The notes under the pieces were generated by a model. It made no database searches and had not been told where the DNA came from. It saw only the letters and a program-made list of their open reading frames with translations. A DNA stretch of 64,000 bases, taken from contig JAPYMA010001962.1 in assembly GCA_035041965.1 (NCBI GenBank), forward strand, positions 1 through 64,000. Direction: 5' to 3'. Below, in pieces: positions 12,301 to 24,300 of the stretch (position 1 is its first letter; each line of letters starts with the position of its first letter). Source of the stretch: Anisakis pegreffii. Taxonomy: Eukaryota > Nematoda > Chromadorea > Rhabditida > Anisakidae. The position numbers and the translations under genes were made by a program.

Positions 12301-15300
12301 CCTTTGTCAAGAAATTGTTCTGGTTGCCTTTGAGGCCGTTATATTGGAACGTATTGCAGGTCATTGTTTGTCGATTGTAATACCAACGCGTGGCTGGAGG
12401 TGCTCGACCATCTGAGACGCCCACAGCGTATGGCATTCCCTGACATGCGGCTGGATTCGTTGGCTCACCTGGACAGCACTGATACTCGGCTGGTACCAAG
12501 CCCAAGTGGCACCAATAGCCGTCACCGCAAGCGTCGGCGCCGAATTGGCATGGTAGAGGGCGATTATTGCCGGCAAGCAGTGGAGTGCCAGATGGACAAA
12601 CGTTCACATAGGCTAGAACATACAATAACAGGCACGTGCACACCACATGATATGGATAACAAGTTTATAGAAATCAAAATTGCTGGGTGATTCAGGATGT
12701 GTTTTCTTTTTCGGAAGTTCAAGGTGCTCTTGAGAAGGCAAGTAAACGTGAACAGCACTCAGAGCTCACCGCGACACGTCCGCAGACAATCGGATTTCGT
12801 TAAGAAGTTGTTTTGGTTGCCCTTAAGACCGTTATACTGGAACTGATTACATGACATGGTTTGTTGATTGTAGTACCAACGAGTGGCTGGTGGTGCTCGT
12901 GGATCTCTTACACCCATCGCAGGCGGTAGCCCTTGACATGCAGCAGGATATGTTGGCTCACCCGGACAGCACTGATACTCAGCCGGTACCAAGCCGAGAT
13001 GACACCAGTATTCGGCACCGCAAGCACCGACACCGAATTGGCATTGTCGGGGATAATTATTGGCCTCTAATAGAGGCGATCCAGATGGACAAGCGTTCAC
13101 GTATGCTACAAAAGGCACTCGTGAGGTGCATCAAACGGTGCGATATCAGGTTGTATCTCTAAACGCATTTCAGCGGACTTCACTGCGGATATTTGTAATG
13201 CAATGCATCTTTATACGGATCCCGAATTGAGATTGCACACGTTTTGAAGCAACAAATAGCACACCAACAAAACGAGCTTCGAACTTAGCTTGGAACTGAA
13301 CACGTAATTATCTTGCAGTGCATTATTGCAGTGATGTTGAAGTGATATCGTGAAGGTGATCGAAACAGTTGATAAACAAAAAATTGCAACATTTGCAAAA
13401 CGCGATTGCTCCATCAGATCATACATTCAATTGATCGTGAAAGATAAACGAATAATAGTGTGCGAATTCAAAACTACTTACATGGACATGTCATTTGGCA
13501 TTGTTGTATGGTCTGGAAGTTGTTTTGATTACCAAAGTAGCCACCGTATATGAACGGAACACACTTCCTCGAGTTAGGGTCGAAGTACCAACGTTGAAGA
13601 TTCCCATTACCAGCACCATTGGTCATTGGTTGATTGCATATTGCTTGTCCTTGCACTGAAATCAACTGCTAGTCTGGTGGTTCTTCGAGTATGCCAATGA
13701 TGTGAAATAAATAAGGGCTAATAGATTAGGCATTGATTATGATTTAAACTTTTGAACACTTCACTTCCAGCTGTTACGCGAAATAGATGATTGTGCCACT
13801 ATTTGATCAATTCATTTCGTTGCTCTACTCAATAAGACCAAACATTGCTAACGTGAAGATTTTTCAAGTGGACTGTTGATGTTCATTCGGATATCTTTTC
13901 TAGATCTGTATAAAGGAAATACTCCAGGTTGTAAGTGATTACGAACCTCTCCCAGGACAGCAAACTGTCGTTTGAGCTGTCGCACCAATATGACACCAAT
14001 ACGATGCCCCACATACGCTCTGACCGTACATGCACCCAACTGGCTGGCCATCAGGAGTCATTTGTGGATTGCCAAGAGCACACGGGTTCTGCACCACTGA
14101 AACAGAACTTTTCGATTGACTTGGCCTCAGAACTGATTTGTAATCATCGTTTTTTGTAGAGTAGAACCAGGATTGTCACAAAATTTGTCTTCTCATCAAT
14201 GTGATCTCTTACGAGATAGTTCAGGTCAACAATGTGAGAAAATACGTTAGATACAAATTCTTGCAAGAAGGGAATATGAGATGTCGGATAATTCCTGAAG
14301 GCAAAAGATCGCACCGTTACAAGTCTTTTCACAATCCTGTTGTGTCAGGAAGTTATTTTGTGTGCCCTTCAGACCTCGATATGCGAATGGAACGCACTGC
14401 TTTGTAGCAGCATTCCAATACCATCTCTGCAAGCTATATCGTCCCTGTCCTTGTGAGGGTCTCTGACCACACGGATCACCACCTGAAGAGTGGCGATAAA
14501 CTTCTATCTTATTTCATAACGGCGAATTCCCATCTCAGATTCTGAACGAACAAACTTCCGCTACTTCGTCAGTAAATGTGGACTTCCGTTGAAGATACGC
14601 ATCCGGACTGCTTCACAATGAAATCAATCGAAGACTGCTCTTTTGATTGTGGAGAAACAACAAAAAAGCAACGCACAGCACACCAACAAAAATTACAAAC
14701 GAATCAAATGCACCACAAATACGGGTTTAGCAAACTGATGAAACGAACAACTCGGGTGAAGCAAAATCGCAATTTAAAAGCAATCATCACGGCAATTCAA
14801 ATACGTTTTTTGGTTTAATTATATTTGTGTTCGGCTGAAATGTTGATGAAGAGTGTATTTCCTAGTTGGGCAGTGCCAAAATGTGCGTAGTGCTGAATAC
14901 ACTCAACACTTAACTTACCTTGACGATCACTGTCAGCAACTACAATAGGCTAGGGACCTTAAACATTTGTGAGCACACATAAAAAATTCATTCATATCGT
15001 AAAAATTCTTCAACGATGAGGTTTCCTCTCCTAGCTGTCTAATACATGACCCATCTGCTTTCAGATAGAACGCATCATTTTAATCTAGATAGAGATCAAG
15101 ATGCTTGGGGTGAATCGTAGAAATAGGGTTGAACCATAAGAATCGCAGAAGATTCTTTTCAATCTTTCATATCTGCTTTTAAATTCTGACTGCTCATTCT
15201 CAGTCATCCGCAGATAAACACCAAAAAACTTTTGAATCCCACCAAACCAGTAATGAGACGTTCAGAAACATCACATTCTCACCTTCAGAAGGACAACAGT

Positions 15301-18300
15301 GATACTGTTGCTCTGCACCTAAATGACAGAAGTAGTTATCAGGACAAGGCGATTTCGGTCCACATACATACGGTTGATGGTTAACAAAATAGGCAGTTCC
15401 AACTCGACATGGATTCTCGAAAACTGAAATCGAATAATTTCACGACCGGGAAGAGAATTTTGATCAGCACGATAGCATAACCTTCAACCATTTTTCCCGA
15501 TGTGATTCATAAACAGTTTCGTCACATGAGAAGTGTTCTTGTTGTGATTAAAATATTTTAGGTAAAATTTCAAATTCATTAAATATTCAAAGTCATCAAT
15601 TCTTTCGGCGAGTTTGGAACGCACTACAGCCGAACAGTAAAATTGGCACCTGGGCATTGCTGTTCGCAAGCATCCTTGCTGAGGAAATTGTTTTGATTGC
15701 CTTTCAAACCGTGATAATCAAACGGAACGCACTGCATTTGAATGGCGTCGAATGACCATCTCTCTAACCTCAGAATACCAATACCAACGGCTTTAGGGGT
15801 TTGAGCACAGGGATTACCAGCTGGAATAACACTTCAAAATTGCTGAAATGAACTATTGATACGGCAGAAGTTTATCCTCATCTGGGTATTAATTACACTT
15901 CAGTAAATAACTTATCAGTTGCGAGAAGTCAGAAGTTCTGACTGTCAACTGAGAGAGATCTCTAGACGATCAAGATTTCAGTTTGTTGGTAAAGTGATGA
16001 TCTAACTTTAAAAGTTGCTCCTTCTGGATGCACTGGTCTACGAAGTGATTATCACCAAGGAAATTGCCTACCGTTAGGACAACAGACGGTTGTGTCAGCA
16101 TCTCCTCCGAAGTGACACCACTGTGATGCTGGACACTGTGGATTATTGACAGAGCACCGATAGATTTGTCTGATGGAATTTGTGAGTGTCGCATATGACT
16201 GGGGGCAGGGATCAATGAAGATTGGACAAGCATTCTCACAGTCGTCGAGTGACATGAAGTTATTCTGCAAAGTTATCATTCAATCGAAAATTCAATCAAT
16301 TTGGACGAATTCAAATCATTCAGATTAATTTTTTTATAACTTATTGTCAGCATATCACACAGTGACCAAAAACTTTGCTCTCAGTAAGATCGTGAACAAA
16401 AAATCATAGATTTTCAAACATGTCACATAGATAGAAATAGGTAGGCAATAGAATTAGAACTATGGAATTTTAAACATAATCTTCAAGATATCTACCCTAT
16501 AGCTGTTGAATGCATGCTATGACCAGTGCCAGACTGTATTACAGAATTGTTATTTGCTTGTCAGGCAGGCTGATGCATGAAAAAATAAATGAAACATTTC
16601 ATACCGCGTTTCCTTTCAATCCTCTGTAGGCGAACTGAACACACTGCCTAGTAATCTGATTGAAATACCATCGCATTTGCGCGTAATTGCCTTCACCTTC
16701 TGCTCTCGGTAGTGTGCACGGATCTGAATGTCCTGGACAACACACTGTTGTTGATGGTTCCAATCCTAGAAAGCACTAGGTAAATGATGAATTTGTTGTG
16801 AATTGCTGGGTTCTCATCAAATGCCCGCACAAGATTTCAAAAAGTCACCCACCTGGATGGCACCAATACGTCGCAGGACAACTGCTCTCATCGGATGGTG
16901 TACACAACTTCGCTTGACCATTTGAAAGTACCAATGGGTTGCCACCAACGCAAGGATTCACCCAAACAGGACAAGTGCTCTCGCAATGCTCACGTATCAA
17001 GAAATTGTTATCGTTACCACCAAGACCTGGAATGAGTTAACAGAATGACAACTCTCGAAACGCATGAAGAAGCTCGGATCTGATATAACTTTCGCATGTG
17101 TCCAAATAATGCGGACCATTCCTTTACGTGTTTCATAAGCGAAAGAGGATGGAATATTGCGTATGAATTTGGAGTTACCTGTGTAATAGAACTGTTCGCA
17201 CTGTCGTGTTAACGCATTATAATACCATCTGACGATTCTATGGCTTCCTCTACCAACGGCCAACGGTAACTTGCACGGGTCACCGACTGAAGGACAGCAC
17301 AAGGTAGTGTACTCATCATAGCCGATATGGCAGAAGTACTGTCCGGGACAGCGGGCATTCTCATTGCACATCTGAGGACGTTGATCCATGCCCAATAAAG
17401 GCTCACCAACCATACATGGATTTATCCATACAGGGCACGCAGCCTAGAAGTTCGTTTGGTAGGATTAGTTGATCTGTGTGCTCTTTTCGGCTATGAGAAA
17501 TTATCTAAAATCTCAATGGAATGATTCCAGTCACCTTGTTACCTGAAGCAATAAGTTTCAGTATTCAGCTTACGGGCGTCTCACTGAAAGTCTTTAACGA
17601 GACGGAAATTATGGGAAGTTCTTTTTTTGTGATTTCAATAAATATTGAGTAGCACAGTGACTCACCTCACACGCTTCTCGACTCATGAAATTATTCATAT
17701 TCCCTTTGAGACCGAAATAATTGAATGGCAAACAAACTCGCTTCAATGCATCATAGTAATATCGTGTTAAACTAGCACTGCCTTCACCTTTTGTCATTGG
17801 TTGTATACAAGGGTTTCCTCCTAAAAACATCCTTGTCACCGTTTTCTGGCATCAAAACTGATTTCAAAATTGCCATTACAGTGATCAGTCTGAATTGAAC
17901 ATGAGTGAGTTAAAGGATGTTCATGTTGAATTTATCCGTTCATCATGCGTAGGAGACGTGAGATGTGAGGCGACCAGGAATAAAGGCAGTTTTTGGTTTC
18001 TTTTTTAGACTTGCGATGATGACTGAAACTATGAAAAATATGATAAGAGCCCAGCGACCCGTTGTGTCATGCCTTGCAAGAGAGTAACGATGGAAAAATT
18101 TTGGAGATCTTTGATAATTGAATAGATGAAAAATGCTTGATTATATGAGTAAATCTACATTCAGTCATAATCATCTGAAGGGAAACCGTCACCAATTTAG
18201 CGCCTCATACGTTTCCAGTGGGATCCCGTGACATGCGATGCAAGGAAATTCTGAACTGCGGAAATGTTCATTGCAAGTGAATTTGACGAAGGTCCTTAAA

Positions 18301-21300
18301 ATGAGTCATATCACTTGAACTGAGTATTTGTCGATGACTGGTTCAGAGTTGAACAATGATTTACTTCAGCGTTTGTGCTGCCAACGATACTGATCGATTG
18401 ATGTGATCGAATTGCAGCAATGAGAGGGTTTTCCTTGTGATCGAATGCGAGTCAGATGGAATGATGAAGAATTGTTAAGGTGGTTTGGATTCGCGATTTG
18501 TTTGATAAAGACTTAAGTTTTGAAAAGAACTCACCGGTATTGTACAGGAAGATGCGGATACGTTAGTAATCGAGAATCTCACCAGAATGTGATCGTTGCC
18601 ATAAGATCATACAAAGAACCATATTGACCGGAATCTCTCGTATAATCCCATATTTACTGATGTGAGTTAGTCATGCAAGCATGCAAGCTACTGTTAATGA
18701 TAAAGCATGCACATCGAGGATATATGAAGACCGACGCCCATTGAAGAATTTTTCATGAATGCACATGTACCCCCTACCTAGTTTTTGAGAAAGCAGTAAA
18801 AATGCATTCAATTTAGGAATTTAGCTGTTTTTATAGGCGTCGTACTACATATATCCGTATAAAAAGCAGCCTTCGATACCGTTACCCGATGTCGGTTTGC
18901 AACACGATTCCTCCATTCAGTCAAAATCTTCTAGCGTTACTTACCCAATGCTTGACAGCATACACTCGTTTGAGAGTTCGCTCCGATGTGACAATAATAG
19001 CCAGCCGGGCAAACAGCTTGATTCATCATGGTACACTGTACCGTAACGCCTTGGCTTTGGAACGGTGTGCCTCGTAGGCATGGATTCGCTGAAATTTTGC
19101 TTGTTGATTACACACATTCATTGTCCCATGGGTACTGACTGCATGATGCCTTAAAATGTTGTCCTATTCTATAATAGTTGATGACATGCTTCGAACTGAG
19201 GATCACTGATTAGGCGTATTTCGAAAACTTTGAAAAGCACGAATGGAAAAGTAACGGTCTATCTGATCTGAAAAAAACTTCCGTGATGAAAAAATATGAT
19301 TTTTTTGAAGTATAAGTTGCACTCAACAAAGCGATCTATATGACATATTAATAGGTTTGGTGATAAGCTACGAACATACTAGTGGCTTCAGCATGCTCTA
19401 GCCAACAGCACAATAAGCGTGAAAGTTCCTACCAAAACATGCATCCTCGCACTGTTCTCTAGTGAGGAAGTTGTTTTCGTTTCCTTGAAGACCGTTATAG
19501 ATGAACTGCTGACATTGTTGTGTGAATGCGTTGTAGTACCATCGCACCAGATTTGCATTTCCAACACCAGACACCACTGGTTGATTACAACGCTCGCCGG
19601 CTTAAATTTTAATACTTTACTCAGCTACTAAATCCCCGACAGGAATAATCATAAAAATGATGGAAGAGACCACTTCAGACTACGATATGAATAGCACACA
19701 TACACAGTTTATTACAGCATACTGATGTCGATGGCGATTGTCCGTTGTGACAGTACTGATTCGAGCCACACGATCCAGAATTGCCATTGCATGGAGTCTG
19801 AGGGTTGAGTGGTGCATGAGGACATGGATTCGGTGATTCTGAAGATTCCACTTTAATAGAATCCGGGAAATAAAGTGCGTAGGAAGGCCATGCCAGAGCT
19901 CAGGCCACACATTTAGCTATGCATAGTAAGTGCTGTTTTCACATGCACGAAATTAACACAACACTATAAAGTTGCCGAATAGATTCATCGATCATCAATT
20001 ACGCTTTCTAAGGAACTCATTGAAACTGAACAAGACGGAATCTGTTTAGCGTCATGAATGGAACTGTGCTTGGATTCAGACCTGGACATCGATTTTGACA
20101 ATCCTGAAGGGATTGAAAATTATTGCGATTACCAGCTGAGCCGTAATACGTGAATGGTTCACATACTCTCGCAAGCTTATTGAATGTGTAGCGTGGCAAT
20201 TTGGCAGAGCCAACTCCTGGATCACGGTCTTGAGTGCATGGATCCACTGCAATAACACAGCAAACTGCGTGAATGTGCTCTGGGTGAGAGTGCAACTGAG
20301 AGCGATTCATGTAAATTCTCCACACCCAGCAGCCTAATTGCATCATTTTTTAGTTTGCTCAAATACATGTGTCAAGCAGAATTCGAACTCTTGGATGAAT
20401 AATACCAACAGTAGCAGTGATGTTATTAGAAGATTTCAAAGAATAACGAAAAGCATGGCGACAGTGATAATCATGGTATGAATTACTGGTAATTGAGAGG
20501 TGTTTTAACATAAAACCATACGAAGATATCGATGATCTGCACGTATCAGTTTTTTGACATCAGATTGATAGCCGCATGTATCTTACGAATCCCAGTCAAG
20601 AAGTTTCACGGAGCAGTGGATTCATGCTTGATTCATAGCACACGATTGAGATTGTTCACGCCACGCTCAGGCGAACTCAAAAACCTTGAGATGAAAACGA
20701 CGGTCGTCCACAATTTGTGGAGCAATCCTTGTAGGCTAGAAAGCAGTTGCCATTTCCACCGTTTCCACGATAGATGAACAATTTACAAGTGTCGATCGTC
20801 GCATCATAGTACCAACGAGGTAAGTTTTGAGCACCATAACCGTTGGATTGCGGAAGAAAGCATGGTTCAGATGCGGAATATGAAAGAGCAGGTAACGAAG
20901 AGTCGACAAAGTCAGCTAAGCCTGTAGAGATTAGTTCCCTTTTGATGTTCAGAAATCAAAAACATATCCCGTGAAATGTTCATCACACTATTAAACAATG
21001 ACAAAGGCAACTGGAATTGTGCAGATTAGACTCTTCGGAGAGAGATTTAAATGAGTTATCATTAGATTTAGTAATGACTGGGAAAATCTAACAGAAATGC
21101 GGTGAGAAGGTTTGGGAAGCGTTATGGAAATGAATAAAAGAAAACCGAAATGCAAGCCTATCACCGTTTGAGGTTATCAGGAACAGATCTTAGCCTATGC
21201 ATGACCTTAGGAAAAGATCTATGGATGACTTGGGCTATTCCAAAATCATCAAAAAATTACACGTGATTGTGATATAATCCCTAATCGAGTAAAGCGATTA

Positions 21301-24300
21301 GTGAATGTAAGTTATTGAAGCACAGTGTTGAAAGAAGCGTTAGCTATAGCAATGATATCAGTTGTGAAGTAGGCAAAAAAAGCAGTAAGAACAATTCACA
21401 GCATTCTGAACAGATTTCTCACCTTCGCAAGTTTTTTGACAATTGTGAAAAGTATGAAAATTGTTCTCGTTAGCACAACATCCTGACCAGTAGAAGAGCT
21501 CACAACGCATCCGGGCAGGATTGTAGTACCATCGTGGAATTCGATAAGGTCCCGTACCGATTTGCTGCGGTAAGTTGCAAATGCTCGAACGATGCCTTGT
21601 TTGCGTATACACTGAAATCTCAGGTTTCCCTCAATCAAAAACTTACCAATGGTTCATTAAAGTCACTCATTCTTTTCTATGCAATTTATCAAAATATCAA
21701 TCTGATAATTTATAGGTTACATTGCATCGATTTCAATTGAAACTGATTAAATAATTTCATGATAATGAAGTTTTGGCAATCTTAGAATTAGTGGGATCAA
21801 AATTGAACAAACGGGTATCAACTTTTGAATCCGTGTTTAATTATAAATGGGCATCTGTAACACTTCAATATGGCGTCACTGTTCAAGACGATATCTTATT
21901 CAGTTTTATTTTTAGAAACTTTTCGAGTCTCACTTTTGATGATCGATTCTTCTTCTTTGAGTTTACATCCACTGCACTTTCACACCAATGCAAATGCGTT
22001 TATCAAAGTAAACAAAGAACTCAGTTTGTTGAAAAGATTGAAGCATAAACATTTCTGATTTTCGACTGTAAGTTTCGGTTTAGTTATGGTAGAAGTCAAT
22101 CAGTGCAAATGCTTTGATGTTGTACTTGGAAGTGTATTTTGATATGCAAATAGAATCGCAACAATGCAAATGAAAGTAAAAGTATGCTTTAAGGGAATAT
22201 CCTATTCATGTACAAATACAAGAAAGGTATATTTCGTTGATGCAAGCATTAACAGTTTCAACATTTGACGGATGAATAAGCATTTAGTTATAAATTCCTC
22301 GTTGGAGCGAGAATTTGGCCTAAACTGACGTGAATATATTCCAATGCGATTTACATCCCCCGTTGCTACATGTCAAACTGCAAAAACAACTGTATCAACA
22401 GATCAATTGAATTGATGCAAATGTTAATTTTTTTGTATTAATCAGTCTTCCATTTTGTGAAATATTGATTTTGGACTTTAATTACCCTTTTTAGGATCAA
22501 GATTATACGGGACACTACGCAAGCAGTCAGCTTCTTTTCAAGACGTAGCCATTTGTTGAACACTTATGAAGAATCAAACAAGTAAGTGGTATGCAAAAAG
22601 GATTGGAGCATTTCACATCACGTTTTCTTGCAGTGGTTACCTATCTTATTAAAGTCATGACCTGTCAGTCTGTTCCTTGACTTCAGAGCTTTACAACTGC
22701 TTGAAATGAATCTGATTTTAAGCGTTTATGAAGTTCTTTGGAATAATATTTCGGGCTAAATATTATTGTATGGTCTTATTTGTTTGTTGAGTTTTTTATA
22801 CTGGTTGATGTTGTTGTAATAAAGCAAGCAAGTGCATGATCACATTCCAGTTTGCTTCTTCGAGTGATCGCCTCTTCTGATCATACGAATACCAAAACGC
22901 CCTCTCGACTTCAATTTGTTTACTTATGTAAACACACACTCAATCCGCAACGCTCCCATCTAACACGCTCAGTTATACGAACACAGCTGAATGTCAGTTT
23001 TCCTCAGTCACGTCAAAACGGTATCAGACAAACACAGCCAAACATGTCAGCATATCTAGAATCCTTTCCACGTTCCAGGAATTCGAGCCTGCCTGATGAC
23101 CTTGGCTAAGCAAAAGCCGTTAAAATTAGCCACGATGATCTGCGCAATGAATGTGATCTATTTAAACCTAAAACTTTCCATTGAACAAGGAATGGCTTTG
23201 ACTGCATTCTATGCATCACACTATGACTCATCAGATTAAGCTACCAGTTTGATGGTATTCAAGACATATAGCAGAAAGGTTCAGCGAGTGCATCTTAATA
23301 CTCCCTTGGTGACTGATTAGCTTCATTTCCAATTTGCCTCTTTCTTGCTAGAGAAGTACGGCATACCCACTAGCCATATTGATCATCCAATATTTACTTC
23401 AATTCAGCTCACAGTTTACTTGTTTATCGGATCACTCAACTATCCACGTCAAAATGAATGTCATTACCAAAAATAATCTTGTTGCCCTGACCGAACAACG
23501 GATCATACCTTCTCGACAAACATATCGTTGATGCAGCTCTTTGTTTGATTAGTTTTAACTTTCGTTTCTCACAGAAACCATACCAAAAAATAACACAATA
23601 ACAACTATCTAGATCTGTGCTCACGAAATTGTTTTTAAGCAATATATGCAGTCGAGAGAGTGTAAATGAGTACGCTGGTACGAAGAAGGAATTCATCAAA
23701 GATATGAGATAAATCATTGGAAGCATTACCATTGGCTGTTTGTACAAACTACTCATTGGTTATCGCAAAGATGTCAAACTCATACAAGTAAACTAAGCCT
23801 GATTCAGTGTGTTTTTTCATCATAATTGTTAGCACTGCGTAAGAGTGAATATTGCGGAAGGAAGAGGCGGATACTTTCTTAATCTTAATGGTGTTGTAGT
23901 AAAGCAAGCTTGAGTGCACGATCACAGCTATCTAATTTGAAAAGGTTTTGGAAATCATGAAGAAGAACTCTCTTGCTCTGTTATTATTGTCATGGAGCGC
24001 TTTTCACTAATAATCCAGATTTTTTGAACGTTGTTCGCAGACCGTCGACCCCAGAGTTGCTTCATTGTTCCATGTTAGAAATTACAATCCATCGCAACGC
24101 AATACTATACTACATCCAAGGAAGAAAGTATTGAAAAAGTAAACGAACACAATGAAGAATGAGCACTCGGTTGGGCCATAAGGTGATGATAGCGAGGTTT
24201 CGACAACGATGTGGAGACTGGAGCTTGTCGTAGAGTAAAATTGAGGGAAGGCAACGTTGATTCCTGAAAGAGGAAAGCCATATTTTGAATAATGAATGAT

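Noticed and set aside
22852..23109. 85-codon plus-strand frame in the large Kunitz intron
   Set aside because: No recognisable domain and no start or splice context; adjacent to a dispersed repeat.
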